Source: Antitrichia curtipendula (lineage: Eukaryota; Streptophyta; Bryopsida; Hypnales; Leucodontaceae). From it: 64,000 bases of DNA. Position numbers and translations under genes: made by a program. The notes under the pieces are model-generated. The model was given only the letters and a program-made list of their open reading frames with translations. It was not told where the DNA came from and searched no databases. The stretch covers positions 28,024,001 to 28,088,000 of the forward strand of contig OX579637.1 of NCBI GenBank assembly GCA_951230915.1, given 5' to 3'. Positions 11,000 to 22,437 of the stretch are shown here, piece by piece (within the stretch, counting starts at the first letter, position 1; each line of letters starts with the position of its first letter).

Positions 11000-13900
11000 T
11001 GTCGTAGCACAAGGAAGCACAAATCCTACTTTTAGGTGTTTTGAACAACAAAACACCCAAGATGACCCGTGTATCGTTCCCAAAGGACTATAACTCGTAG
11101 TTTCCTCAAAATTATCGGAATGGGATCCGGAACCACAAACCAAGACAAAGAGGATCCGGAACGGAAACCCGAAAACACCCTCTTTGACACCCGTACTCCA
11201 AAATTACTGTATCTTCTATCTCATACAATTTCATACCACTTTACTAGACATAGAGGAGTGTCATCATCCTGTGCCTCTCCTTGTCTATAGTAACCACTTA
11301 TTTCCCTGGGATGCGAATGCAGAACCGGAAGGAGTGTCCAAGCCCTGTTCCTCTTCCAAATCCGGATCTGTACCCTGGACTTTTAGTAACCGAAACTTTT
11401 AGTAGAAGTTTAACCTCTTATCCGGAGGATTCCGCTCTTATATTTAGGAAGGAAGCGTAAATCCTACCCCTCAATTGATTATAGTGACTGAAGTCTCACT
11501 CAAAAGAAACATAAAACAAACACAAAACAAACACCAAAGCCTGGATGCGGATTCTTCCTCACAACTGGTCTGGACATCACTCCCCACCAGTAGGTCACTC
11601 AGGAAACCTCCACCTTCCTCTCTTACTACAACGATAGACTTATCCGGATAGAATTCCAAGGGTCGTATTTTTGGTACTTTGATAACTAAGGGATCCTGAC
11701 AATCTTCCTGTTCCTGTCTTCCGGATTCAGCAGGACCTCTCGGACGTCAGCCAACGCTCACCTCCACTCTCGGAAGATTTATCCAACCTAAGAACGGCTA
11801 TCCTGCTCAGAAGACATCCAAGGAACTTCAACAACCAGAATTTATCCTAGTACACAATAGGTTTACCAACCAAATTCAAAGACTCTCAGAACCGGATCCA
11901 GACAGAATCCGAGGGTAACTCTTCTCAAGTTTCCACCACCAAGCCGCTTGAACTAGCCGTGGTCAAAGCACCGCCTAACCCCTCACACAAGACCGAAACT
12001 TTTCAGACCAGTACTCAATGGAGTTGAAATCCAAACTCTCTTTGCAAGATAGAATATGAAAAACAAGAATATGAAACTGCCCGGAGTTGGAACTAATTCC
12101 CAACCCCTAAATAACAAACTGAAGGAAAACCCTAAAGGTCCCCAGAAATCTCAAAACAGGACCAGAGAATGACAAGCGTCATTCCCTATCCACTAACCGT
12201 TGACTTTCCTATCATCTTCCCCTTTCCGCAAAAAGTGGATCTCAGATCCGAAATTCCCGGAAAAGAAGAAGTCTAGGTGCATCCTCCTAGAAAGCACCTC
12301 ACAAGTTGCTTTCTACCTACTTCCAACTCTGGTTTTCATCTAACTTCCTATAATCCTTCTTTAAATCATTTCCTTCCTACTTTGGAAGCCGCTTTCTATC
12401 TACTTCCTAAGCCGTTTCGGGGAAGATTCCTCCTGTTTGATTGATCCTCTCTGAGCTGGCTGTTTCCTGCTTGCTGGTGGTTTCCTCTTTGCTGCCATCT
12501 TACCCTTTGATGGTGTTGGAGTCTTCCCCTTGAAGCTCGCTGGAGAGATCAGCAATGGCTATGACTCCTCTTTGGATCGAGATTCCGGATGAGACTCTGA
12601 TCCGGAATCGGATCGCGACTGGCTTTCCTCCTTCTTGGAATTACTCGGAGTCTCATCTTCCTCCGAATGGTGACTCTCTGAAGACACCTCCCTGGCCCTC
12701 TTTGGCGTAATCTTCCTCTTTTTTAAGCTGGAGGTATGAGAAGAGGGTTTAGAACCCTTACCCTTCGGTGTTTCTAAGTCGGATTCTGACTTCCGGGTGC
12801 CTTCCTTCGATCCGGATCCATGTGCAGACCCTTGCCTCTGTCTTGGCCTTAGAGGAATCCTTCGTTGGTGTCTTCTTCTCCACTTCTCTTTTCTTTGGAG
12901 GAAACATGATCTGAGCTTGCCGAATCGGCGTCGTCTTTTTCCTCGTTTCTACCCTTGTCTTCCTCTCTGAACCCGGAAGATATCCGGCCTATTGGAGGGC
13001 TTCGCGGATCTTGTACATGAACTTTTCGACTGCATCCGAGTACTCCGCCAAAACCATGACTGCCTTGGCTGCTGCTTCCGTACCAGCCTTGTGGATTTCC
13101 TCATCATAAAGCCGAGCTTTGTTTAACACATCCCCGGAATGGGATACAAAACTCCGTACCCTCTTTAGGGTCTCATCAGACTCAGTTGACAGTTCTCTCG
13201 CTTCCTTACTCTTTTCCAAACTCTTTTCTAACTGCCGGTGAAGATCCTCATTCCTCTCAGCCAGCTCCTTCACTTGAGTTTCCCACTTCCGGGCATCACT
13301 ATCCCGGATCAGACCCTCTACTTTCTCTACTAGCTCAGACACCTTGATCCCACCAAGCAGTCCACATACCTTTCTCACTGCGCCTCTCTCCGTGTCTAGC
13401 TCTTCCCGGATCACCTCTAGATCCAAAATAACCCTCCCCAGTGGATCCTCTCTCTGGACTTCCGAATCCGGAGTGTTCATTCTATCCCTCTGGGGTCCTT
13501 TCTCCTTAAAAGAGGCTGGGATCCGCTCTGACACTGTCTTCCGTTCGGAAGACCCTTTCTTCCTCTCGGATGAACCCCTCCCGGATTCCTCATCCGGTCC
13601 TCTCATCTTCTCTCTTTCCTCACTCTCTCGGGGTGGAGTTATGTTCAGTTTCACTAAGGTGGCTGTTGCCTTGTAAAGGGTCCTCTCAGAGTTCCTTAGC
13701 GTACCTAGGTAATCATACAAGTGGAAGAGGAAAGGCCCAATTGGGGTTGCCTTCGTGTTTCCTAAAGAAATGACCATTTTCCCGACCAGGTCCTTCACTA
13801 TTCCTGCCCAGAATATTTTCCTCTCTCCACTCAACGCTCCGAAGATCGTATTAGCCCAAGTGACTGTAATCCGGTTTGGACGTTCCGGATACAGTATTGG

Positions 13901-14941
13901 GACTACAAACTCCAGCATCTTCCTTTCTCTCCCTATCTTGCAATCGGCTACTGCGTAGCCGTCCTTAGCATGGGGAGGATTAGAAAATTTACCTTCCGCG
14001 AACTTGCCCGTCCGCGAAGCCATCCTTTCTCCCGGACGCAGAAAGTCATACACCTTCTTCCACGTCTCAATCGTCCACTTTCCGGGCAGAGCACAATTTG
14101 TCTTCACCCACTCGTTCAACTGTCTGCTCAGCAATTCCTGGATCATCTCCTCACTCTTCAAACTCCATGGGCGACTAAGAAACCTCGCTACTCCGATTTG
14201 ACTGAGATCCTCCTCCAACTGTTTCCTCTCTCTCTCATCCTTCGGAATGGCAGGAAAGATGTTCTTGATCTTAAGCGCCCCAGATCCACTGCCTTCCGCC
14301 TTCACCATCTCTCCCTCAGAGATCTATCTCCCTCTACAAACCTCGCACAGTCCCTTAGAAACTACAAGCGATTGGATCATTTCTCCCTACCGGATCCGGA
14401 AACTCTGGTCTCGCTTTCCCCTCACTCCTTTACACTCCCAAACAACTCTAAGCGCTCGAGGGGTGCTGCAAACATCAGAACAAGAAAGGAGAGTGGAATT
14501 CCTGACCCTTGGATCATCTTCCTCTACTTTGTTCCTAACCATTTAGGTTTCTCGTTTTCGCCGTAATCTTGGGAGGATCTGACTGTTGAACGGTCATACC
14601 TAATTTTTGGTAGAGCCGTTGGATTCAAGAAATGCTCTACTGGCTTTCGAAAGGTCCCGCAGCCTCTTCCGGTACGTGTCTGCATTCGATCTCATCATTT
14701 TGAGATATTCCCGGGTACTAATCCGGATCCTCTTCCGGTTCCGGTTCCCGATAAAAAGAGGAAGTCTTAACTTCCTGTTAACATAATTATCTCTCCACTA
14801 CTACACCTATTGTAAGGGAATGTTAATCTCGATAAGATTCTTGGTTTACACCTCACTAAACCAAAAAAAATGTACCAATACTAATTCATTCCCCCATCTC
14901 TCTAGGTAATTAGGCTAATTTCCACATTTTGGTCTACGACA
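11000..14941 (-). mobile_element. Gag-like retroelement copy 1, 3942 bp, inserted in gene D
   Basis: The element begins TGTCGTAG and ends CTACGACA, and is flanked by the 5-bp duplication TAAGG (10995-10999 and 14942-14946). Its only coding region is a long minus-strand frame (12989-14308, continuing after a stop into a Lys/Arg-rich tail to about 12400). The left third matches the 3' noncoding region of the copies at 22016-25415 and 40722-44291 and of the fragment at 46560. I found no reverse transcriptase, integrase, zinc knuckle or obvious long direct terminal repeats. TG...CA ends with 5-bp duplications fit an integrase-made insertion, so a gag-only (TR-GAG-like) or heavily diverged LTR element is the best guess. 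Confidence 0.75.
12989..14308 (-). CDS. Retroelement gag-like protein, copy 1 (439 codons open)
   Basis: Starts MVKAEGSGSG; the same MVKAE start is seen in the copy at 43638. A conserved N-terminal domain (about residues 30-235) includes RFLSRPWSLKSEEMIQELL, KDGYAVADC, MLEFVVPILYPERPNRITV, ANTIFGALSGER and PIGPFLFHLYDYLG. A Ser/Glu/Arg-rich linker and a strongly charged coiled coil (about 290-390) follow. A TAG at 12986 is followed in frame by a basic stretch (TRKKTTPIRQ), so the original protein was probably longer. The conserved domain recurs in the two other copies. I read it as a plant retroelement gag-like protein, but no zinc knuckle is present and the family name is uncertain. Confidence 0.62.
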   Translation of the reverse strand: MVKAEGSGSGALKIKNIFPAIPKDERERKQLEEDLSQIGVARFLSRPWSLKSEEMIQELLSRQLNEWVKTNCALPGKWTIETWKKVYDFLRPGERMASRTGKFAEGKFSNPPHAKDGYAVADCKIGRERKMLEFVVPILYPERPNRITVTWANTIFGALSGERKIFWAGIVKDLVGKMVISLGNTKATPIGPFLFHLYDYLGTLRNSERTLYKATATLVKLNITPPRESEEREKMRGPDEESGRGSSERKKGSSERKTVSERIPASFKEKGPQRDRMNTPDSEVQREDPLGRVILDLEVIREELDTERGAVRKVCGLLGGIKVSELVEKVEGLIRDSDARKWETQVKELAERNEDLHRQLEKSLEKSKEARELSTESDETLKRVRSFVSHSGDVLNKARLYDEEIHKAGTEAAAKAVMVLAEYSDAVEKFMYKIREALQ

Positions 14942-15061
14942 TAAGGGATTGGTAATTTTCTCGTCCTCGTTTTGTATTTTAATCTCATTTCCAGTTGTTG
15001 ATGTTATTTGCCTCTGTTGTCTTGCAGATAGAGAGGCACTGGAGCTAGAATGCAGTTCTTG

Positions 15062-17672
15062 AGTTGACTCTAGAGAAGTTGCAGATGATTGCGACCGCCA
15101 CCGTGGACCCGAGACATAAGGTCAAATGGCTCAAGTGGATGAATGCCAACACTCACACCAGAGAAGCTAGACGATTCCCCACACGTCCTGTGAATGAAAA
15201 AAAGTTGGACCTCTTTTTGGCGAAGGCTTCTTACTACGCGGGAGTGAGTTTCTTTCCTTATTTTTGTATCTACTGTCGATATACAACCTGCCTGTGTTCT
15301 TATTACACTGTTGTACATCATATTGCCAGTGAATACAAATTTTCTATGATATACCTAGTCTGACTTTCACATTGGTTTTTGAGCTAGAAGAGGCAGCAGA
15401 GATGTTTGACTCCATCACTCAGACTGATAGCATTCCAATTGACATAGACGTACCTGGTGAGCCGGAGTCAATTGCAGATTACTTGGAGGCGTGGCGAATG
15501 AAGCTTTGGGACCAAGCCTACACTGGGGTATTCAAGGGCACAGATGCTTTCAAGAAATCAGACAACTTTCTGTTATACAGGGGAACCCACCTCATAGTGA
15601 AGAGATTGATTTACAGGTTCTACTCTGAGTCTCTAAACCAATAGTTACTGTGTTTTGGTTCCTAGTTGTTGTTTTTAATCCATCGAGTATTGATTTTTTC
15701 TATGTGGATTAGTCTGGTTGATAAACTGATTATAACCATTATTAGTGTGCTTCTGAATTAGAGCAATTTCATATTACCTATCTATTCACAAACTAATGGA
15801 CGTATCTCATGATGAGTGCAGATACTTCAAGTTCGAGTTGTATGGGAAGAAAGCCATCAAGAAAGAGCACTTGCCCTCATTTCTCACTACTTGGTTGGAC
15901 GGTCGTCAACCGATTGTATGTTCTCTACCACACAGTTGCAGAAATGGACAAGTCCTCATTTGCAGACTTGTCCTTGGTATCTTGAATGTAACTTTGGCAT
16001 TACACCACCGGAGGAAGAGGCTCTCTTTCAGATCCTCAAGGATTCCATGGTAACTGACGCAGAGTTTGACGAGTTCGCCGGTTTGGATCCTGAGGCCAAG
16101 GCCAAGACAATCAAAAAGCGAGAGATTTCTGACTGAAAAAAGGTGGATAAACTGGTAGAGGCCAAGAAGAAGTTTGAGGAAAACAAGAAGAAGGCCAAGG
16201 AAAACATGAAGAAGTGTCAACTTGATAAAGAGCAAGAGAAGGACAAGAAGAAGCGTCGGTTACAAAAGGATGAGACCCCAGCGGCCGAACCAGCTACAAG
16301 TGCAGCGGACGTCAACATTTCGTCATCCGGATTCTCCCTTACACAGGAGCGCTTGGTACAAGGTATGACACTGACGGCTAGGAATGTGAACCCCGTGCTT
16401 GATATCGATGAATGCATATTGAACATGGCACTAGGAGGTCTTGAGATGGGATCAAAGGCCTTCCAAGACGTTGAGGCCTTCTTAGCTATGGTAATATTTT
16501 CAAAACTTGATTGCATTTTATTCGATTGCGCAACTACATGGTCCCAATTTTGATTTCTTATGTAACACAAACATGATTCCTCTACCGACGTAGCCATAAC
16601 AAATAACTAATTTAGATTTCAACTCAAAATAAATGTACTGTTCTAATTCAGTCTTCAATGCTCGATGAATGCAGCAATCTAGTGACAAGGATCGCTCCTT
16701 TAACGGAATCAGTGGAACAGAGGCAGCTGTGGACTTCATGTTTGTTGATGTGCCGGAGAGACTCCATGTTCCTACCATCTCATGTGCATCTGTTCCAGTC
16801 CCGAATTGGAATGACTTCCGATTGGACTACTTGGTTCCTGTCTTTGATTTCGCTCATCAGTACCTTCATGACATTACCGCACTTTTCTTAATTTATCCCG
16901 CGTCGTCTACTGCACACCAAAGCCACATTTTTGGATGCAGCCAGGAATACGATTTCCGCATTTTGGAGACATATTTTGGGATTAATCATCTCCACTTGAC
17001 ATCAGCCGCAGACCCAAAGAAAACAGTAATCTTCGATAAATTCACTTGAATGTATATTACTAAATTTTGCACCACTATCCAAGATATTAACCTCATTGTT
17101 ATTGCAGACTCAGAGGTTCTCGATCTCTCTACTTGTAAGAAAGTCAGGGCCAAAGATCAGGTCAGACTTCCCGTTCCAATTTGTCCCGTCCCAGGACAAG
17201 GTGGAAGTGAACCTTGCTATGGACGACATCCTCTGCAACTTGGTTTTCAAAGAGGATGTGACGATGAATGGTGACATGCCATGGCGTGGTCCGCAGGAAA
17301 AGGGATGTGAGTGCATGCAGATGCTCATTGAGGCTGCGACTACACCAGGAGACGTTGTTGTTGACTATACGGCTTCCACAGGTTTGATTCTACTTTTTAC
17401 AGTGATATTGTTAACCGCAATGTACAATTTTCTTTCGAATGTAAACTTGATCTTTGCTTTGCTTGTTATGCAGGTTCCTCCATTCGAGCTTGCCGTGCTA
17501 CGCAACGTCATATACTAGGTTTTGAGGAAGATAAGGACATCTTTGATGCCCTTATTGCTCCGATACATCGGAAGGCTGTGATTCTTGAGTCGGAGCTTGC
17601 AATGCCCGATCCTGAACTTGGAGACCGTGATGACGAGGAAGTCATCATCCAAAAGGTCCAAAAGACACTTTG
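15062..17672 (+). pseudogene. Methyltransferase-like module of gene D
   Basis: Exons resume after the insertion (TLEKLQMIATATVDP). They continue through linker exons, a Lys/Glu-rich segment (KFEENKKKAKENMKK, about 16150-16260) and a SAM-methyltransferase-like fold in beta-class order. A motif-IV-like strand comes first (AAVDFMFVDVPE, about 16725; DVPE where active enzymes have [DN]PP[YFW]). Then come DYLVPVFDFAHQYL, PWRGPQEKG and finally the AdoMet-binding strand (TPGDVVVDYTASTG at about 17340-17380, continued after an intron by SSIRACRATQRHILGFEEDKDIFDAL). The glycine motif is good; the catalytic motif is altered, so activity is doubtful. TGA at 16134 and a frame change near 15920 break it. 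Order and motifs fit N6-adenine or N4-cytosine DNA methylases. Confidence 0.62.
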
Positions 17673-18023
17673 ATTCAGTAAGTAAGTCGGCTTGAAAACT
17701 CAGTGGTTTAGACATGTTGCTTTTGTTTTGACTTAAGGTCTTCTAACATGTTGTTTCTCATTCCTGTAAGGAAGGCCAAGAAGTGACTTCTGCCAAGACT
17801 GTCCCTTTTTTTGCTCATCCACTTTTTTTTCCAAGCCCACCAATCCTTTGTGCTCCCTCCGTATGCAAAGGCTTCATCTCAGGATTTTGTTGCATGTCAA
17901 GCACGGTCACATTCAAGGGCCCGACTCATGAATCCTCGGGTTCTAAAGTTTGTAGATGATGTTGCATACAAATTAGATGTGCAGACTTTTGATAGTGAGG
18001 GTAGTTCCTCTTTCGCACTTTAG

Positions 18024-19495
18024 CTACCACAAAGATTTATGAAAGGCTATTGTACGTTTCTAATTGTAGCATTCGGCTTACTATATTATTATGGTATTGC
18101 ATACTAGCATCTATTTACTTCCACGGTGGTCATATGAGAATCTCTAATTAGACCTTCTCTATGCACATCAGTTTCTCACCCTTTCACTAGGCTTTTAGTT
18201 CGGATGCCATGTTCGCGTGGCAGGGTGGTCTGCTATGCCAACCTCGTCTGCCGACAACAATGGGCTGCATTGCCTGCCACGCGTGTCTATTAACCCAGTC
18301 TGTCCTACCTTCTTTGCTTGTCGGTTATATAATACTACAGTCCTAAAACTGCGGGGCTCTGAGGCCAGACTGCATTGTCTGCTAGAACGTTTGACGTTCA
18401 CGGTGCGTTGCCTTGCTTGACCCGTCGGGCAGGCAGGACTGCCCTACGTAAGATGCTTGCCGGCCATTGTGGTCTGCAATGCCTAAAACCGCGTGGCTGT
18501 CTATTGTAGCGTCCCACAATGCCCTCTGGAACAAAGCATGGCGTCTTGTTTGTCCTCACATTTGTCTGCAAAGGAAATGGTCGCCGGCGTGGGGTATCTT
18601 GTCTAACACGCAAGTGTATTGGGAGCAGGGGCCGTTTTATATGCCATGTTAGATGATTAGTATGTGAAGATTCTCGAGCAATGATCCTAGCATTGCAGAA
18701 TACGATTACCCTCTTCGTGTCAGTTGTCATGCATTTTTCTCAGCCATGTTGTGTATTTGTCTACTAACCGCATTGAAGTTTTGCATTTTGAACCCATTGA
18801 TTAATCATTACTAGCAAAGTCTTAGTCTTCCTGGATAAAGAATAGCCTTCCCTCGGACTTGTTGGTCTTTAGATTAAACAGGCACAAAATTCATTAGTTC
18901 AATTGTGTTAGTACGCGATTACATTTTTGGCGTGAAGAAAGTGCATGCGGACTGTCAAGTAGTGGGTGAACTCATAAGAATCAACAAAAATGTGATTATA
19001 TGTACATTCATATCATACTTGTTATCATGTCATCTCAGATTGGGAAGAAGATGGCGAGGATTATGGTACCGACGGTCCCGACGGTCCACGATTACGGTAC
19101 CGACGGTCCACCTCCGTCTGCAGCACGTCATAGGTCTTTTGGGTAGACTGCGAAGAAGTTCAAATACTCAAGACAAGATATCTGATTAGATGTGTTCATG
19201 GAAAAGGTCCATACAGTAATGGACCCATCAAACCCTTGTTGAAATGGGTTCTCTGTCAAATCGATGAATGTGTTGCCATTCACACAATTATTATTTTGAA
19301 CAGATATTGAATTTCAGTTTTGTTGCATTGTATCAACCTTCATGAGTTTGATTATCCCTTCAGGTTGCTTCTACTTCCATCCGTCCCAAGTTCATCTTCT
19401 TGTACTTACTCTCCATCTGACAACTCGTTAAGGGGTGGCCACTCCATCTCAATTCAAACTTTTTAGCACCTAAAACAGCCCCAAGCCAAACTCTG
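18024..19495. other. No gene recognised; short GC-rich repeats
   Basis: Between about 18200 and 18660 are GC-rich segments with recurring words (TGGTCTGC(A/T)ATGCC at about 18226 and 18469). At 19060-19112 GGTACCGACGGTCC is repeated with GACGGTCC variants. The rest is unremarkable. No coding region could be supported. Confidence 0.45.
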
Positions 19496-19499
19496 GGGT

Positions 19500-19890
19500 G
19501 CCCTCTCTAACCCCGAGTAGACATGCCTAAACCCGTGTGCTCCAAGCAAAGTACTGACCACCTTCTCTTCCTTGGATTAGCCTGTAGGGCCCCTTCTGTG
19601 CCCCGGGGCAGCCTTCAAGCACTTATGGGGCCCCGGAACAGACTGCGGTCCGCCCTCTTTGCCCGATGTAGACTTCAGGGCACCCTCTATATCCCAGGGC
19701 ACCCTGGGGGAAACTTTGGGGTGCCCATTGTGCCCCTTCGGCCTCACAAGGTGCCCCGGGGCAGACTTCAGGGCACCCTCCATATCCCAGGGCACCCTGG
19801 GGGAAACTTTGGGGTGCCCACTATGCCCCTTCGGCCTCACAAGAAGCCCCAAGGCAGACTTCAGCATGACCTGTGTGCTCCATGATAGAG
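19500..19890. repeat. GC-rich 92-bp tandem repeat
   Basis: The unit starting GACTTCAGGGCACCCTC occurs at 19671 and 19763 and begins again at about 19857, with a more diverged copy upstream near 19600. It contains CCAGGGCACCCTGGGG, an inverted repeat. Because the unit is not a multiple of three, open frames on both strands (for example to 20149, minus) reflect the repeat and are not accepted as genes. Confidence 0.75.
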
Positions 19891-20911
19891 TAGAGGGCAC
19901 CCACTCTCCCGTAAGGAAAAGTGCGGGCTGTCTTGTTTGCAATTCAGTTATGCATGCTGCATGGTAAGTTGTACTTCTGAGGACCTCATTATATTGATGC
20001 AATTCAATTTTGTTTGTCTGTCCCACTTTCTTTTGGATGAAGATGGTACCATGATTCCTAAACTTTGAAGATCCGAAACAGTGTTCTCTTAAACGTAGAA
20101 AAGTAGCTTTATCCATTACTCCAAGGTTGCCTAAACTATAGAACTCCACAATTCAAGAAGAACTTCCTTCTCCTGAAGTGGACCCTAAAGCATGCTTCCG
20201 TCATCACTTGAGCCCTAAAATTGGTTTCAAATCTAAACCACAAGCTTTCTATTTGTTTACTATTCTTTAAATGCCATATTTAACTACTTTTGGACTTCGT
20301 CCATCAGGAGATTTCCCGATGTCATAGATATCTAAAATCTGAACTTGTTGTACATTTTTCAAACCACCTAGTCCAAAATCTATATCATTTCTAGATTCAT
20401 ATAATGTGGATGGAAAAGTGACTATATTTAGGAATTTTTATCATATACTTTCATTCCATTCTGTGACACTAAACCTTCCGAAACTTTCCTCCATTTTTTG
20501 GGCCACCTTTCATCCTTTTCTTTGAACCCCATGCAGTCCACTAAACCATTTCTATTCAACCATTTTGTTGAATAAACTTTTTCAATTTTATCCATTCATT
20601 CTCATGAATTTTTGGCCAAAATTCATCCAGTTATTCAGCAGTCTATAATCACTTTTCCATCCACATTTCATCCACTTTTCTATCTATTTTTTTCCACTTT
20701 TTCAACCATTTTTATCTATTTTTTCATCCACTTTTCTTTCATTTTTTAATCCATTTTTCATCCTTTCTTTATCTACTTTTTCATCCACTTTATCATCCAC
20801 TTTTTCATCCAATCTCATAAAGTTCTTCCCAATTTTTTTATAAAATATTTTACTTCTACTTTTATGGCTCCCTGCTCATCAATTCCCGCTTCCCGCTCGC
20901 TGCTCGCTGCT
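19891..20911. other. No gene; pyrimidine-rich low-complexity tract
   Basis: From about 20560 to 20820 the sequence is built of variants of CCACTTTTTCAT (TTTTTCATCCAC and similar), a degenerate simple repeat. Next to gene A's end (20880-20915) is a short GCTCGCTGCTCGCTGCT repeat. Gene A's remaining 3' exons (with the AdoMet-binding strand) are not found here, so they seem to be lost. Confidence 0.5.
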
Positions 20912-22004
20912 CTACGCTCGCATACCAGCATTCCCCTTCCTTTTAGGAACGTCTCCAATGCGTTTGAAAGCAGAGGGAAAATACTTCGCAAAACGCACTA
21001 AGTACGTTGCCCCAAAGGAGGATGTCCAAATGTAACTCCACGTATCCACTTTGACATCCTTGTCACCAGCAATCCACAGCCAAACTTTCGGATCTGTCGA
21101 CTCTTCCACAGCGTCCTCTTTAAGAATGCCCATGAACTTCTCAAAGTATGTCGCCGACTTCTCCTTGTTGATGATGCCCGAGATGTTTCTAAAGTCTATA
21201 ATTGCCAAATTGATTCTAGACTTTACAGATTCGTTCCAAACATTCAAGTCCTAGTCGTCCAACTCGTCATCCTTCATCTCAAAGGGCCGGTAGAACGCCC
21301 TAGCCTCTGGTTTGATGAACTTCCCCTTGCTCTCCATGAAGACTTTAAAAAACTCCTGCGCCACTGGTGACAATTCCTCGACGGTCTTCTTTTTGTTGCA
21401 TGGCATCTTGGCCTGAGAGAAAAAGGATTTTCCAAGACCTATAAGAAGCATGTTCTTTGTCGCCTTGGTGGCGTTGTACTTATGCTTGAAGGCCTTCCGA
21501 GCACTCCTCCTGTAATTCACGTCGTTATCAAACAATTTTAGTTTGTCGTCAAGGTAGTGCAGCTGCCTTCCTTTTCGTCCTCTCGAGCCCCTCCTTCGGA
21601 ATGTAGCAGTCAAAGAGAACGGACCTTGGGGCCCTCCTTGTGACCTTGGGGTGCGGTGCCTTGCGGTTTAGGGTCCTGCTGAGAAGATGTAGGGCGAGCC
21701 TCATCAGGTCACCCTCAATGATGTTCCCAATCCACTTGAAGAACTCCCGGGTCATGACACCGTCTTTCTCCGAGTTCCATCCTTTTGTATGCTTGATCGC
21801 AATTGTGGAATCCGGGTCAATGAGCTCTCCCTGAGAATGATTAGAAATGACCTCAGTCTAGAGGTCATAGACATCCTGTGATGCTGTAATGAGCTTTATC
21901 TTGTTGTGGATGTCAATGTCTCTCTAGTTCATCTTGCCCAAATATCCCTGGTTCTTCTTGATGTCAATCATGGCAAACCTGAGCTTGATCGCATTCTTGA
22001 ATTC
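20912..22004 (-). pseudogene. Middle and methyltransferase-like exons of gene A
   Basis: The frames read EFKNAIKLRFAMIDIKKN, GELIDPDSTIAIKHTKGW, REFFKWIGNI, LNRKAPHPKV, then SVKSRINLAIIDFRN and PKVWLWIAGDKDVKVDTW. They align with gene B (GEIIDPVTLTLLKDMKG, NREFFKQCGWF, PNRKAFHPKV, VNLAVLDIRE, PNVWLFLLDNKEELKVAT). The LAIIDFRN strand occupies the methylase motif-IV place but lacks the PP dipeptide. TAGs lie at 21924, 21858 (Trp in gene B) and 21251, and the frame changes near 21600. Truncated at the 3' side. Confidence 0.65.
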
Positions 22005-22290
22005 CTGATAAGTAGTGTGACGTTATATAACATCCGGAAACTAAAATTAATGTATAGGATAGAAGCAAATAGGAGGAGAACTTTGAAATTCTTGCATAGG
22101 TATAGAAGTTTAGACGCTAGAGACCTAAATTAGAAAAGATTCCTTTCGTAGGAACGGTAAAACAATAATTAGGTTAACACAGTGTTCCGGAACCAATAGC
22201 CGGAAGGCTGGAAGTTCCGGATCGTATGGGGTTCCGGCTAGGGAACTTACGGGAACTCCACCGGGTCGGGAACTTAGGGTTTCCCTCCGC

Positions 22291-22297
22291 TATATAA
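22291..22297 (+). promoter_or_regulatory. TATA box of the gag-like element
   Basis: TATATAA in the context CCGCTATATAAACCC, about 147 bp upstream of the ATG at 22438. Spacing and context fit a plant Pol II core promoter, with transcription probably starting about 30 bp downstream. Confidence 0.6.
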
Positions 22298-22437
22298 ACC
22301 CAACCGCCATTCTCATTCGGTCTCTTTTCTTTGCGATTCTTTGCAAGTGCGTTTAGTAAGTGAAAGAGTGGTGAGATAGGATCGCGGTTGGAAGTGGAAG
22401 TGAGGTCGGTGCAACCTGAGTCCGGAAGACTGTCAGG

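Larger units (their letters stand above)
8252..18023 (+). pseudogene. Gene D: ParB-like plus methyltransferase-like multi-exon gene, interrupted
   Basis: Proposed layout: ATG at 8252 (MEIQRPNLRPRRNKQG) with donor at 8339; acidic exon about 9131-9566; ParB-like module about 9757-10999; a transposable element at 11000-14941; then linker and methyltransferase exons about 15062-17672; and a possible tail near 17820-18023. Intron boundaries with GT-AG logic are visible at about 8339, 10373/10492, 10684/10785, 15244, 16490/16674, 17024/17106, 17382/17472. It is broken by stops at 9294 (TAG), 10135 (TGA), 10549 (TAG), 10982 (TAG) and 16134 (TGA), and by frame changes near 15920. It is paralogous in architecture to genes A and B. 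Exon ends are by eye. Confidence 0.6.

Noticed and set aside
13970..14566. 198-codon plus-strand frame
   Set aside because: It is the antisense shadow of the gag-like protein, whose domain is conserved in two other copies on its own strand.
11000..14941. Standard full-length LTR retrotransposon
   Set aside because: Ends and target duplication fit, but no polymerase domains and no long direct terminal repeats could be found by eye in any of three copies.
19577..20149. 190-codon minus-strand frame with Pro/Gly/His repeats, and plus-strand partners
   Set aside because: Most of it is the 92-bp GC-rich tandem repeat read through; open on both strands.
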